Below, one piece after another: positions 42,703 through 51,452 of a stretch of 64,000 bases of DNA; the stretch's first letter is position 1; every line of letters starts with the position of its first letter. The stretch covers positions 6,467 through 70,466 of the forward strand of contig DAOTGG010000003.1 in assembly GCA_035446985.1 (NCBI GenBank). Direction: 5' to 3'. A model generated the notes under the pieces. That model did not search any database. It was not told the DNA's origin and saw only the letters and a program-made list of their open reading frames with translations. Origin of the DNA: JAQUSX01 sp035446985 (GTDB taxonomy: Bacteria > Bacillota > Clostridia > Christensenellales > CAG-314). The position numbers and the translations under genes were made by a program.

Positions 42703-42727
42703 AAAACCCCGTTTTTTGCGGGGTTTT
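42703..42727 (-). terminator. terminator of the DUF885 lipoprotein gene
   Basis: AAAACCCCG and CGGGGTTTT make a nine-pair stem with a seven-base loop, 32 bases beyond the stop codon. Confidence 0.8.
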
Positions 42728-42758
42728 CATAATTTTATTTATAGGTTTTAATGTTTTT

Positions 42759-44576
42759 CTAGGAAGCTAATTTTGCGTCTATATATGCTTGGACGGCTTC
42801 TTCCACGATATTAAACTGCATGGGACCGATATCGAGTATGGCGGTATTAAATTCTACCATATCAAACAATGAACCAAGTTCTTTTTTAGCGTAAGTTTGA
42901 AGTCTGACCATCTCCAAATAACCTATCGAATATTTTAGATAAGTCGCGGGGGAAGAAATAACCATTTTCATTATATCGACAGCGATATTTCCGTTAAGTC
43001 CCAAAGCGTTGATATAATTTTCCGTATCGCTTAGAGTCCAGCCTTGATAGTTAACGCCCAAATCAACGCGGCTGTATAAAAGCAGCGCCATTATCGAATA
43101 GCTGTAATTCATTTGCGTTAAAAGTTCGTTATATGTTCCAAAATCATACATAACGTAAGAATAATTTTCCATATATACCGCCCAGCCTTCAACGTAACCG
43201 TCAAACTGTACAACGTTGCGAATAGGGTTGGGGTTTGTGTCGTTGAAATAAACCGTTTGATAAAGGTGTCCAGGGTATCCTTCGTGAGCGAGAGTGGAGT
43301 ATAAACTCGCGCCGTCAACCGAACCGAGATTTACGTATATGGTATTATTTTTGTAGTCATCAATAGGCGGAATCATATAAAACGCGGGAGACAAGGAGTC
43401 TTCCAAAGATTCTTCAACAAAATATATTGAAAAACTGCTGTCGGGCAAAGCGGGAACGTAATCCAGCATTTTTACTTGAAGGTCGTTGAGTATATCGGTG
43501 CAAATACCTTCCAATACAACTTCGGCTTCTGCGCGCGGTTTGTCTTCATAGGTAGAGGGATCGATTCCGTATGTCGAAGCTTCAAATACTTTGTCAAAAA
43601 TTGTGGGATTTTTTGTATACAATCCGATGAATTGATTTTTGAATTTTACAAGGTTTTCGGTACACATATCAATAAGTTCGTCCACAGTATAATCCGTGCC
43701 TGTGTAAAGGGAAGCCAAATACTGGTAATAATCCGTTCCTCTTTCAAAGAAGCACAAACCTTTGTCGTTAACGCCCTTGCCTTTGAATGCTTCCAAAGCG
43801 GTCGCCATATTTTGATATGCGGGAACGACTTTTTCGGTAAAAGCTTCATAGTTTTGCGCTTTGTATTGAGCGGTAAGATCCGCAGAAAGACCTAGTTTAT
43901 CTATTCTTCTGTCAAAAGTGAGTATAAGATAATTGTCGTCTATATGTGAAACAAAATCGTTGCATTGCTGTATTACCGTGTCAAGAGTGCCGTCAGACAG
44001 TCCAAGCCCCATATCTATACGCACGCTTTCATAATCCAAAGCCTGTTGGAAAAGAGTGGGGAACTGATTTAGCAAAGAAAGATAATCGGTCACGTCTTTT
44101 TCGGTGTAAAACTTGTATTCGGCAAAGTTTATAGGCATATTTGACGGTAAACCGCTTATGCTGTCAAGATACGTTCCGTAATAATCAAGTCCTTCCGCAG
44201 AAAGATTAAGTTCGTAATATTGTATAAGCATTTGCAAGATATATTTTTGTTCTTGCGTAAGATTATGGTCGCTTAACGAATTAAGATAATCCAAAGTATC
44301 TTGAAGGTCTTGATAATACTCGTCAATATCGTCCATCGACAAGTCGTATATTGTCGGGTCGAGATCTTCAATACCGTAAGCGGACGGGTCTTTAAGAGTG
44401 TAGTGAAGCGTTATCGTGTTTGACGTTACGCTTTCAATAAACATATCGTTAAGATATTTGTCAAACTCCTCTTCCGTAATGGGAATTTTTACTTCGCAGC
44501 CTGAGAATAAAACCAACGTGCAAAGCATAACGGCTACGAGTAAAATAGATAGCAGCCGAAAACGTTTTTGTTTCAT
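42759..44576 (-). CDS. DUF885-type zinc metallopeptidase lipoprotein
   Basis: A 605-residue secreted lipoprotein: basic start MKQKRFR, hydrophobic core and the lipobox LFSGC (Cys27). A long helical region (about 30-400) leads to the zinc-site motif HEGYPGH, typical of DUF885 (related to carboxypeptidase Taq-like gluzincins), with the downstream EGWAVYME giving the third ligand. It probably acts outside the cell membrane on peptides, a fitting role in an amino-acid fermenter, but the substrate is unknown. AAGGAG precedes the ATG. A single-gene unit. Confidence 0.85.
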   Translation of the reverse strand: MKQKRFRLLSILLVAVMLCTLVLFSGCEVKIPITEEEFDKYLNDMFIESVTSNTITLHYTLKDPSAYGIEDLDPTIYDLSMDDIDEYYQDLQDTLDYLNSLSDHNLTQEQKYILQMLIQYYELNLSAEGLDYYGTYLDSISGLPSNMPINFAEYKFYTEKDVTDYLSLLNQFPTLFQQALDYESVRIDMGLGLSDGTLDTVIQQCNDFVSHIDDNYLILTFDRRIDKLGLSADLTAQYKAQNYEAFTEKVVPAYQNMATALEAFKGKGVNDKGLCFFERGTDYYQYLASLYTGTDYTVDELIDMCTENLVKFKNQFIGLYTKNPTIFDKVFEASTYGIDPSTYEDKPRAEAEVVLEGICTDILNDLQVKMLDYVPALPDSSFSIYFVEESLEDSLSPAFYMIPPIDDYKNNTIYVNLGSVDGASLYSTLAHEGYPGHLYQTVYFNDTNPNPIRNVVQFDGYVEGWAVYMENYSYVMYDFGTYNELLTQMNYSYSIMALLLYSRVDLGVNYQGWTLSDTENYINALGLNGNIAVDIMKMVISSPATYLKYSIGYLEMVRLQTYAKKELGSLFDMVEFNTAILDIGPMQFNIVEEAVQAYIDAKLAS

Positions 44577-44642
44577 ATATATCTCCTTATATAAAATATT
44601 AACTAATAAAATATTTTTATTTATTAAAATAAAATTGTTTTA

Positions 44643-44671
44643 ACTATATAATTTTAGTAATTATTGCACAA
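44643..44671 (-). promoter_or_regulatory. possible promoter of the DUF885 gene
   Basis: On the minus strand TTGTGC and TATAGT are 17 bases apart, leaving a leader of about 60 bases. Confidence 0.4.
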
Positions 44672-44737
44672 AAATACAAAAATAGCAACCCCCAAAATTG
44701 CTTTCTTTAAATAGACGAGAAAAAGCATTTTGGTCTA

Positions 44738-44769
44738 TTGACAAACTAAAAATATTGGTATACCATAAT
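44738..44769 (+). promoter_or_regulatory. promoter of the small membrane peptide gene
   Basis: TTGACA (44738-44743) is perfect; the -10 region reads TATACCATAAT, in which TACCAT is at a 17-base spacing. The ATG is about 15 bases further on. Confidence 0.5.
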
Positions 44770-44784
44770 AAGCGAGGTAAAAAA

Positions 44785-44883
44785 ATGACGTTGGGTTTTT
44801 TTATTTTGATGCTTTTACTTTCTATAATCTTTCCGATAATAATGGTGACAGGAAAGATTATTTTGCCAAACAATAAGGGTTAA
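44785..44883 (+). CDS. 32-residue single-pass membrane peptide
   Basis: The frame reads MTLGFFILMLLLSIIFP, then IIMVTGKIILPNNKG and a stop: one hydrophobic segment (about 4-22) with a short polar tail. A GAGG ribosome site stands 8 bases before the ATG, a TTGACA promoter lies upstream and an intrinsic terminator begins 7 bases after the stop, so the unit has all the signals of a real gene despite its size. I do not recognise the family. Possible roles, all unproven, include a membrane-protein modulator or a toxin-like peptide. It is divergent from the DUF885 gene and not overlapped by another frame with support. Confidence 0.65.
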   Translation: MTLGFFILMLLLSIIFPIIMVTGKIILPNNKG

Positions 44884-44889
44884 GACTAT

Positions 44890-44914
44890 CTACTCGTAAA
44901 GAGTAGTTTTTTTT
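44890..44914 (+). terminator. terminator of the small peptide gene
   Basis: CTACTC and GAGTAG with a GTAAA loop, then eight T. Confidence 0.85.
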
Positions 44915-44962
44915 GTGTTGAAATAAAAGTATCATTAGTTAAAACAACCGCGTCAGACTATT

Positions 44963-44968
44963 TATAAT
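44963..44968 (+). promoter_or_regulatory. possible -10 element of the aminotransferase operon
   Basis: A perfect TATAAT lies 31 bases before the ATG at 44994, followed by GGAGG. No good -35 element is seen at the right distance. Confidence 0.35.
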
Positions 44969-44993
44969 ATATTGTGGAGGTTTCACATAAGAT

Positions 44994-46049
44994 ATGAAAA
45001 TTATTAAGGCCGACAAGCTGCAAAAAAAACCCGATTTCTCAAAGTTGACGTTTGGTAAGTTGCATACCGATTATTTATTGGAAATGGATTACACAAACGG
45101 AGCTTGGGGAGAACCCGTAATAAGACCTTACAGCAATTTCGACATGTCTCCTATGACAATGTGCTTGCACTACGGACAAGGTATTTTTGAAGGTTGCAAA
45201 GCTTTCCGCAACGACAAGGGCGAAGTCACTTTGTTCCGCATCATGGACAACTTTAAACGTATGAACCGCAGCGCGTACCGTATGTGCATGCCGCAGTTTG
45301 ACGAAAACGTTGTTTTGGAAGCGCTTATCGAAATGCTGAAAATCGAAAAAGACTGGGTACCCACACTACCGGGAACCGCGCTTTATTTAAGACCCACTAT
45401 GATTGCTACCGAAGTAGCTTTGGGCGTGCACGTTTCGAGAGATTACAAACTGTTTATAGTTATGTCTCCCGTTGGCGCGTATTTGCACGGCGCGGAACAA
45501 ACGGCTCGTATTTATATTGAAGACAAATACGTAAGAGCCGCAAAAGGCGGTACAGGCGAAGCTAAATGTTTGGGAAACTATGCCGCGGGATTGCTCGCTC
45601 AGTACGAATCCGCTCAACAAGGTTTTGACCAAGTTTTGTGGCTTGACGCGGAAGAGCATAAATATATAGAAGAAGTCGGCACAATGAACGTAATGTTTGT
45701 TATGGACGGCGTCGTTTGCACGCCCGAGCTTGACGGAAGCATACTTCGCGGTATTACCCGTCACTCGATTATAAAAATATTACGCGATGAAGGCTATACC
45801 ATAAACGAAGGACGTTTTGCCGTAGACGACATAATAAAAGCTGCAAAAGAAGGCAGACTTACAGAAATGTTCGGCGTTGGCACGGCTGCTACTGTTTCGC
45901 CCGTAGGCGTTATCGGCTACAAAGGCGAAGAGTACGTTATCAATAACAATAAGGTAGGACCCGTTGCAAAAACAGCTTACGATCGTTTGCGCGGAATACA
46001 GACGAGAAAGTATCCTGACAAATACGACTGGTTGACCACTATAGATTGA
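44994..46049 (+). CDS. ilvE: branched-chain amino acid aminotransferase
   Basis: A fold-type IV pyridoxal-phosphate enzyme of 351 residues, the long BCAT form. Markers are MTMCLHYGQGIFEGCKAFR (about 53-71), YLRPTMIATEVALGV, the cofactor lysine in GGTGEAKCLGNYAAGLLAQ and the cofactor-phosphate loop FGVGTAATVSPVG. Biosynthetic and catabolic use cannot be told apart by sequence; being cotranscribed with a 2-oxoacid:ferredoxin oxidoreductase and a CoA-transferase favours deamination of valine, leucine and isoleucine. The ferredoxin subunit gene starts 11 bases after it. Confidence 0.93.
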   Translation: MKIIKADKLQKKPDFSKLTFGKLHTDYLLEMDYTNGAWGEPVIRPYSNFDMSPMTMCLHYGQGIFEGCKAFRNDKGEVTLFRIMDNFKRMNRSAYRMCMPQFDENVVLEALIEMLKIEKDWVPTLPGTALYLRPTMIATEVALGVHVSRDYKLFIVMSPVGAYLHGAEQTARIYIEDKYVRAAKGGTGEAKCLGNYAAGLLAQYESAQQGFDQVLWLDAEEHKYIEEVGTMNVMFVMDGVVCTPELDGSILRGITRHSIIKILRDEGYTINEGRFAVDDIIKAAKEGRLTEMFGVGTAATVSPVGVIGYKGEEYVINNNKVGPVAKTAYDRLRGIQTRKYPDKYDWLTTID

Positions 46050-46060
46050 GGAGAAAGTAG

Positions 46061-46258
46061 ATGAAAGTTCAAATCGATTTTGAAAAATGCAAGGGTTGCG
46101 GATTATGCGTAACGGCTTGTCCAAAGAAAATCTTAAAAATGGGCGCGAAAAGCAACAAAGGCGGATACTTTGTAGTTGAATGTATAGACAAAGAACAATG
46201 TATCGCTTGCGCAGCTTGCGCTTATATTTGCCCTGACAGCGTTTTGGAGGTAAGATAG
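46061..46258 (+). CDS. 2-oxoacid:ferredoxin oxidoreductase, delta (ferredoxin) subunit
   Basis: A 65-residue two-cluster ferredoxin: CKGCGLCVTACP (10-21) and CIACAACAYICP (about 47-58). It is the electron-exit subunit of the four-part complex encoded together here. It is followed at 1 base by the alpha subunit. The set could be specific for branched-chain 2-oxoacids (VOR) or 2-oxoglutarate (KOR); the aminotransferase at the head favours VOR. Confidence 0.9.
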   Translation: MKVQIDFEKCKGCGLCVTACPKKILKMGAKSNKGGYFVVECIDKEQCIACAACAYICPDSVLEVR

Positions 46259-46259
46259 T

Positions 46260-47324
46260 ATGACGAAAAAAGTTTTGATGAAAGGAAACGAAGCCATCGC
46301 CGAAGCTGCTGTACGCGGCGGTTGTAGATTTTTCTTTGGCTATCCCATTACCCCGCAAACGGAAATTCCCGAATATCTTTCATGGAGACTCTTTGAAGTA
46401 GGCGGAGATTTTGTTCAAGCCGAAAGCGAAGTTGCCGCTATCAATATGGTATACGGAGCAGGCGGAGCGGGCGGCAGAGCAATGACCAGCTCGTCAAGCC
46501 CGGGAATCTCACTCAAACAAGAAGGTATTTCTTATATGGCAATGGCGGAAATTCCCGCTGTTGTAGTAAATATGGTAAGAGCAGGCCCGGGATTGGGCGG
46601 CATTCAACCTGCGCAGTCGGATTACTCTCAAGCTGTAAAAGGCGGCGGACACGGCGACTACAAACTGCTTGTATACGCTCCCGCTACTATTCAGGAAGCG
46701 GTTAACCTTATGTATATAGCATGGGACAAAGCGGAACAATACCGCATTCCCGTTTTCATTTTGGGCGACGGTATGATGGGACAACTTATGGAACCCATTG
46801 AGCTTCCCCCGATGAAACAGCCTAATGACCCCGAAAAATTTGATTGGGCTACCACAGGCTCGCATTACGGCGAAGGAAGACGTATAGTAAACAGTCTTTA
46901 CCTAAAAAGCGAAGAATGTTTGCAACAAAACTATCGTCTTCAAGCAAAATACCGCGAGATAGAAAAGAACGAAGTAATATGCGAAACTATCGACTGCGAC
47001 GACGCCGAGATAGTTTTGACAGCTTACGGCAGCGTAGGACGTATTTGTAAATCCGCTCTTCCTATATTAAGACAAAAGGGAGTAAAAGTCGGCTTAATTA
47101 GACCTACGACGCTTTTCCCGTTCGCTACAAAAGTATTTGAAGAAGTCGCGAATAAACCCAACGTAAAAAGCTTTTTGACTGTTGAGCTTTCAGCTGGTCA
47201 ATATAACGAAGACGTACGTTTGGCGGTAAACGGCAAAAAACCCATCGACTTATTGAGCCGTATGGGCGGAGAGGTAATGTCGGCTGAAGACATTGTCGAA
47301 AAAGTTATGGAGGTAATCAAATAA
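46260..47324 (+). CDS. 2-oxoacid:ferredoxin oxidoreductase, alpha subunit
   Basis: A 354-residue subunit with a pyrimidine-binding domain start MKGNEAIAEAAVRGGCRFFFGYPITPQTEIPEYL region (about 7-40) and a transketolase C-terminal-like domain with VLTAYGSVGRICKSALP and VKVGLIRPTTLFPF. It combines with the beta subunit to bind thiamine diphosphate. The gene overlaps the beta gene by 1 base. Motifs fit the KorA/VorB group, not pyruvate oxidoreductase, whose domains are usually fused differently. Confidence 0.9.
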   Translation: MTKKVLMKGNEAIAEAAVRGGCRFFFGYPITPQTEIPEYLSWRLFEVGGDFVQAESEVAAINMVYGAGGAGGRAMTSSSSPGISLKQEGISYMAMAEIPAVVVNMVRAGPGLGGIQPAQSDYSQAVKGGGHGDYKLLVYAPATIQEAVNLMYIAWDKAEQYRIPVFILGDGMMGQLMEPIELPPMKQPNDPEKFDWATTGSHYGEGRRIVNSLYLKSEECLQQNYRLQAKYREIEKNEVICETIDCDDAEIVLTAYGSVGRICKSALPILRQKGVKVGLIRPTTLFPFATKVFEEVANKPNVKSFLTVELSAGQYNEDVRLAVNGKKPIDLLSRMGGEVMSAEDIVEKVMEVIK

Positions 47325-48067
47325 TGCCAAAATGGACTAAACCAAAAATGCTTACCGACGCGACACTGAGCTTCTGCCCCGGTTGTTCGCACGGTATAGC
47401 TACAAAACTTGTAGCCGAAGTTTTGGATGAATTAGGACTTCAAAGCAAAACGGTGGAAGTCGCTTCCGTCGGATGTTCGGTATTCAGCTACAACTTCTTT
47501 AACTGCGATTCTCAACAAGCTGCTCACGGCAGAGCTCCCGCTGTGGCAACAGGTATAAAAAGAGTACATCCCGATAAAATAGTTTTCACTTATCAAGGCG
47601 ACGGCGACTTGGCTAGTATAGGCTTAGCTGAAATCGTTCACGCGGGTCTTAGAGGCGAAAACATCACGGTTATTTTTATCAATAACGCTATTTACGGTAT
47701 GACAGGCGGACAAATGGCTCCGACCACTCTTGTCGGACAAAAAACAAGCACAAGCCCGTTTGGACGCGACCCGAAAAAACAAGGCAATCCTATAAAAATG
47801 TGCGAATTGCTTGCTACTCAGACCGGTCCCGCATACATCGAACGCGTTATGGTAAGCGATTACGCAAATATACTAAAAACGAAAAAAGCTATCAAAAAAG
47901 CTTTTGAATATCAAATAGCAGGCAAAGGTTTCACTATGGTTGAAATTTTGGCTGCATGCCCGACAAACTGGGGAATGAACCCTCCCGACGCTATGCAATT
48001 TATCAAAAACGATATGGCGGCTAATTATCCTTTGGGAGTTTACAAAGATATCGGAGGTGACAAATAA
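47324..48067 (+). CDS. 2-oxoacid:ferredoxin oxidoreductase, beta subunit (ThDP-binding)
   Basis: A 247-residue subunit carrying the thiamine-diphosphate site: FCPGCSHGIATKLVAEVLDEL (about 17-37), YQGDGDLASIGLAEIVHA with the GDG motif and NNAIYGMTGGQMAPTT. The C-terminal ends with a short tail. It decarboxylates the 2-oxoacid and makes acyl-CoA with reduction of ferredoxin. It overlaps the neighbours by one base at each end. Confidence 0.92.
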   Translation: MPKWTKPKMLTDATLSFCPGCSHGIATKLVAEVLDELGLQSKTVEVASVGCSVFSYNFFNCDSQQAAHGRAPAVATGIKRVHPDKIVFTYQGDGDLASIGLAEIVHAGLRGENITVIFINNAIYGMTGGQMAPTTLVGQKTSTSPFGRDPKKQGNPIKMCELLATQTGPAYIERVMVSDYANILKTKKAIKKAFEYQIAGKGFTMVEILAACPTNWGMNPPDAMQFIKNDMAANYPLGVYKDIGGDK

Positions 48068-48591
48068 TGGAAAGTAAGATTATTTGCGCCGGTTTCGGCG
48101 GACAAGGCATTTTGTCATTGGGTAAATTTATGGTATACGCAGGTATGGAACAAAACTTGGAAGTTACCTGGCTTCCCAGTTACGGTCCTGAAATGCGCGG
48201 CGGCACGGCAAACTGTTCGGTAGTATTAAGCGACAAACCCGTTGCTTCACCCCTTATCACAAAACCCAACATACTTATCGTTATGAATACGCCAAGTTTA
48301 GACAAGTTTGAAAGCAAAGTGGAAAAAGGCGGATTGATATTGGTTAACAGCGATTTGATTGAAAGAAAAATCAATCGCGACGACGTAACCGTAAAATATA
48401 TCAACGCAAACACAATAGCTCTCGAACTTGGCAGCGCGCGCTCGGCAAATATCGTTATGTTCGGCGCGTACGTAAAATACGGCGGCGTTGTGTCCAAGGA
48501 TACCGCGTTAGACGCATTGATGCACCAATTCGAAGGCAAAAAAGGAGCGGATAGCATTAAGAAGGCGTTTGAAGCGGGATACAATCTATAA
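48067..48591 (+). CDS. 2-oxoacid:ferredoxin oxidoreductase, gamma subunit
   Basis: A 174-residue subunit with the typical GFGGQGILSLGKFMVYAGM start (about 8-26) and PSYGPEMRGGTANCSVV segment (about 39-55). It completes the delta-alpha-beta-gamma set. The CoA-transferase follows at once, so acyl-CoA made by this complex can be used there. Confidence 0.92.
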   Translation: MESKIICAGFGGQGILSLGKFMVYAGMEQNLEVTWLPSYGPEMRGGTANCSVVLSDKPVASPLITKPNILIVMNTPSLDKFESKVEKGGLILVNSDLIERKINRDDVTVKYINANTIALELGSARSANIVMFGAYVKYGGVVSKDTALDALMHQFEGKKGADSIKKAFEAGYNL

Positions 48592-48604
48592 AAGGAGATT
48601 GAGA

Positions 48605-49903
48605 ATGAATTACAAAGACAAACTTATTACAGTAGACCAAGCGATTGCTATGGTGAAAGACAATTACAAGGTAGCAATAAGCGAAAGTCAATGCACACCC
48701 TACGGTTTTATGTCACAATTTCACAAAATCAACGATACAACCAAAAACGTTGACCTTTGGTGCTGCCGTATGGCGGAAAAATTCCCATTTTTAGATATCC
48801 CAAATCCTACTTTCACCACTAATGAAATATTTATGACAAAAGCGACGAGAGGCGTAGCTAACCCGAAAGTTTTCTACGTTCCGACGCACTTGTCACGCGG
48901 CGGCATCGCTATGCTCGCTTCGGGAGACATCGATATATTCGTAGTGGCAGCGACGCGTCCCGATGAAAACGGCAAAATGTCCATGGGTTTGTCCGCTTTG
49001 CATTCAAAAACATTGATGAAGTCATCAAAAATCATTATCGCTGAAGTAAATAAATATATGCCGTATACATACGGCGACACAGAGTTTTCGCTTGACGACG
49101 TTGATTACGTCATCGAATACGATCACCCTATTCCTGAAATACCTACAGTTCCCGAAGATCCTCGCGACGAAATTATCGGAAAACTTATCGCTGACCAGAT
49201 TAACGACGGCGATTGTCTGCAAATCGGTATCGGCGGTATTCCTAACGCTGTTTCAAGACTGTTACGCGTTAAAAAGAATTTGGGCATACATACGGAATTG
49301 TTGGGCGAAGGCTTGGTTGACCTTGCTTTGTGCGGAGCTGTCGACGGCAGCAAAAAGGGAGTGGATAAAGGTAAAATCGTCACGTCTATTATTGACGGAA
49401 CGGAAAAAGTTTACAAATTTATCGACCACAACCCCGACGTATTACTCAGAGAAGCAAGCTATACTAACAGCGTGTTTACTCTTGCTCAACTCGATAACCA
49501 AATTTCAGTCAATTCTTCAATAGAAATCGACCTTACTGGACAATGCTGCTCCGAGTCTATCGGTTCAAGACAGTTCAGCGGCACGGGCGGACAGTCCGAC
49601 ACCGCGTACGGCGCTCAAAGATCGAAAGGCGGTAAATCGTTTATGGTTATGTATTCAACCGCGATGGTTAAAAATGCCGACGGCGTTAGAGTGCCTACAA
49701 GTAAAATAGTCGCGCAGTTAAAACAAGGCGCAACTGTAAGCTTGCACCGCAACGACGTACAATATGTCGCGACCGAATTTGGTATGGTAGATCTCAGAGG
49801 AAAGAATATTATGCAAAGAGCTGAAGCTATGATTTCTATCGCGCACCCTGATTTCAGAGAAAGTCTGCGCAAACAAGCTATCGAACTGGGTTTGATTAGA
49901 TAA
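48605..49903 (+). CDS. acyl-CoA:acetate-type CoA-transferase (4-hydroxybutyrate CoA-transferase family)
   Basis: A 432-residue enzyme of the acetyl-CoA hydrolase/transferase family. The start at 48605 has AAGGAG 10 bases upstream; the frame continues 12 codons upstream but overlaps the gamma-subunit gene. The motif LGIHTELLGEGLVDL holds the likely catalytic glutamate, and QIGIGGIPNAV and GTGGQSDTAYGAQRS are the CoA-binding loops. It would exchange CoA between a (branched) acyl-CoA from the oxidoreductase and acetate, releasing the fermentation acid. Its stop codon directly abuts the assembly gap. Confidence 0.9.
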   Translation: MNYKDKLITVDQAIAMVKDNYKVAISESQCTPYGFMSQFHKINDTTKNVDLWCCRMAEKFPFLDIPNPTFTTNEIFMTKATRGVANPKVFYVPTHLSRGGIAMLASGDIDIFVVAATRPDENGKMSMGLSALHSKTLMKSSKIIIAEVNKYMPYTYGDTEFSLDDVDYVIEYDHPIPEIPTVPEDPRDEIIGKLIADQINDGDCLQIGIGGIPNAVSRLLRVKKNLGIHTELLGEGLVDLALCGAVDGSKKGVDKGKIVTSIIDGTEKVYKFIDHNPDVLLREASYTNSVFTLAQLDNQISVNSSIEIDLTGQCCSESIGSRQFSGTGGQSDTAYGAQRSKGGKSFMVMYSTAMVKNADGVRVPTSKIVAQLKQGATVSLHRNDVQYVATEFGMVDLRGKNIMQRAEAMISIAHPDFRESLRKQAIELGLIR

Positions 49904-50003
49904 NNNNNNNNNNNNNNNNNNNNNNNNNNNNNNNNNNNNNNNNNNNNNNNNNNNNNNNNNNNNNNNNNNNNNNNNNNNNNNNNNNNNNNNNNNNNNNNNN
50001 NNN
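49904..50003. other. assembly gap (100 N)
   Basis: Exactly 100 undetermined bases, the usual placeholder for a scaffold join of unknown size. Genes on the two sides need not be neighbours at this spacing. Confidence 0.98.
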
Positions 50004-50518
50004 AAGCGGCTGGCGCGTCCCGCGTCAGTTTTCGCGTCGAAGTATGCCCGCGCGTAAGTCTTTTTGACGGACGGCGACATCGCTTGAAAGTTAGCGTACG
50101 CAGGCTCGTATTCTTTCAATATATCGGACAAATTTTCTATTTGCTCGTCAGTAATTAACGGAGCTTTGGGCATATCCCATTGACCGTTATTTTTAGCCTC
50201 CTCAATCTTTGCCCTGCCGTAATCCGTCATTATCCCCTGCGAGTCAAGAATATTAGTCAGAGCCTTATTTTTCTCCGACCATTTGCTGTTTTTGCGGCGT
50301 TCTGAAAAATATTTGATATACGACTTATCGTCGATATTTTGAATTTGTCCGTCAATCCAGCCGAAACACAGAGCTTCTTCCAAAGCCTCGCTTGCCTTTA
50401 TGGTTTTCAGTTCCTCCGTTTTCCCAAACAGCAGCCATATGCCTTCGCTCGATGTGCCGTTTGTTTTTAACCAATTACGAAACTCGGCACGAGATGCAAA
50501 TTGTAAATATTCAGCCAA
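50004..50518 (-). CDS. YdeI/OmpD-associated family protein (3' end lost in gap)
   Basis: The first 171 residues of a minus-strand protein are present; the end is in the gap. The start MAEYLQFASRAEFRNWLKTN, the block EEALCFGWIDGQIQNID and SERRKNSKWSEKN are typical of the YdeI family, sometimes called bacteriocin-protection proteins; the biochemical role is unknown. The frame appears to run through the N-run into antisense of the CoA-transferase; that part is an artefact. GGAGGCGGC precedes the ATG. Confidence 0.75.
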
Positions 50519-50605
50519 AATGCCGCCTCCTTTATTAGAGTTAATTACCGATATCGTATATTTGCGGGCTATTAAAAATTTTTAAAATAAGAATTTAGTT
50601 TCAAA

Positions 50606-51172
50606 TTAAATTTCACCGATAATTGATTTTACGCCGCCCGAGATAAATTTACTCGTATTTTTGCAAAGCGTTTCCAAAGGAATGGGTTTATTATTTTCAA
50701 ACCATTCTTCGTACGAGTCAAGCGTACCCGCGATAATGAATGTCAGCGCGTAATAAAGTTCGCTGGCTACTTCGGTGTCGTAAGTGGTTATGATTCGGCG
50801 TTTGAGTTCCGTTTTTATTTTCATAAAATAGTTCGAGCTTGTCGCGGAGTTTAAAACAAATTTCGCAAACAGCGGTTTTCCTTCTATTCCGTCGCCAATG
50901 GCTTTTAATATAGGATAGGGGTCGTGTATAAGCTCTTTTATATCGTATTTGTCAACAAGCTCGAAAAAGGCAGAGGCAAGTTCGTTTTCGATTTCTTCCA
51001 AAACCTGATATACGTCAGTATAATGCAGATAAAAAGTCGCGCGGTTTATATCGGCAAGCTCGGTGATTTCACGCACCGTTATTTTGGAAATTTCTTTTTG
51101 CGTCAATAGTTTAATAAAAGCTTCGCTTATTGCCGCGCGTGTTCTGCGTGCGCGTCTGTCTGTTTTTATCAT
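50606..51172 (-). CDS. TetR/AcrR-family transcriptional regulator
   Basis: A 188-residue regulator. The start at 51172 follows AAGGAG by 8 bases; the GTG at 51181 overlaps the ribosome site and is unlikely. The N-terminal helix-turn-helix is clear: ISKITVREITELADINRATFYLHYTDVYQVLEEIE region (about 31-65 from this start). The C-terminal ligand domain resembles TetR_C members of Firmicutes. It is divergent from the FAH-family gene and an inverted repeat lies at its own promoter. The ligand is unknown. Confidence 0.85.
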   Translation of the reverse strand: MIKTDRRARRTRAAISEAFIKLLTQKEISKITVREITELADINRATFYLHYTDVYQVLEEIENELASAFFELVDKYDIKELIHDPYPILKAIGDGIEGKPLFAKFVLNSATSSNYFMKIKTELKRRIITTYDTEVASELYYALTFIIAGTLDSYEEWFENNKPIPLETLCKNTSKFISGGVKSIIGEI

Positions 51173-51222
51173 AAAATCCACTCCTTTTTAATAGACCATT
51201 TTTCTTAAAGTGTCGTTTAAAA

Positions 51223-51243
51223 ACGCAATTATTTAATATGCGT
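51223..51243 (-). promoter_or_regulatory. candidate operator of the TetR-family regulator
   Basis: ACGCA and TGCGT are inverted around an 11-base A/T-rich centre, immediately downstream of the TetR -10 element. Such a place would suit autorepression. The arms are short, so this is tentative. Confidence 0.3.
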
Positions 51244-51272
51244 AATATACAATATAAGTGATTATTTGTCAA
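51244..51272 (-). promoter_or_regulatory. promoter of the TetR-family gene
   Basis: On the minus strand TTGACA and TATATT have a 17-base spacer. The predicted leader is about 65 bases. Confidence 0.6.
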
Positions 51273-51384
51273 CACACGTTGTTTAAAATATAATTATTAA
51301 AATTGTGTATATTTATAGTTAACTGACTTATCGGCACGAAAAAAATAAGAACGTTACAATTAAATTTTTGGCACATTAATAAAC

Positions 51385-51413
51385 TTGACACAAGCGGCAA
51401 AACTAAATATGAT
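51385..51413 (+). promoter_or_regulatory. promoter of the FAH-family gene
   Basis: TTGACA and TATGAT have a 17-base spacer. The 51273-51384 stretch between the divergent promoters is A/T-rich with nothing else I can support. Confidence 0.65.
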
Positions 51414-51452
51414 AAAGCTAGAGCTAAAAAAATTTTGACAGGAGAAATTTTT

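Noticed and set aside
45780..46358. A 192-residue minus-strand frame opposite ilvE and the ferredoxin gene
   Set aside because: Shadow of well-identified plus-strand genes; cysteine and phenylalanine-rich translation without a domain.
49718..50518. A 266-residue minus-strand frame running through the N gap
   Set aside because: The part left of the gap is antisense to the end of the CoA-transferase; only the YdeI-like part at 50004-50518 is real.
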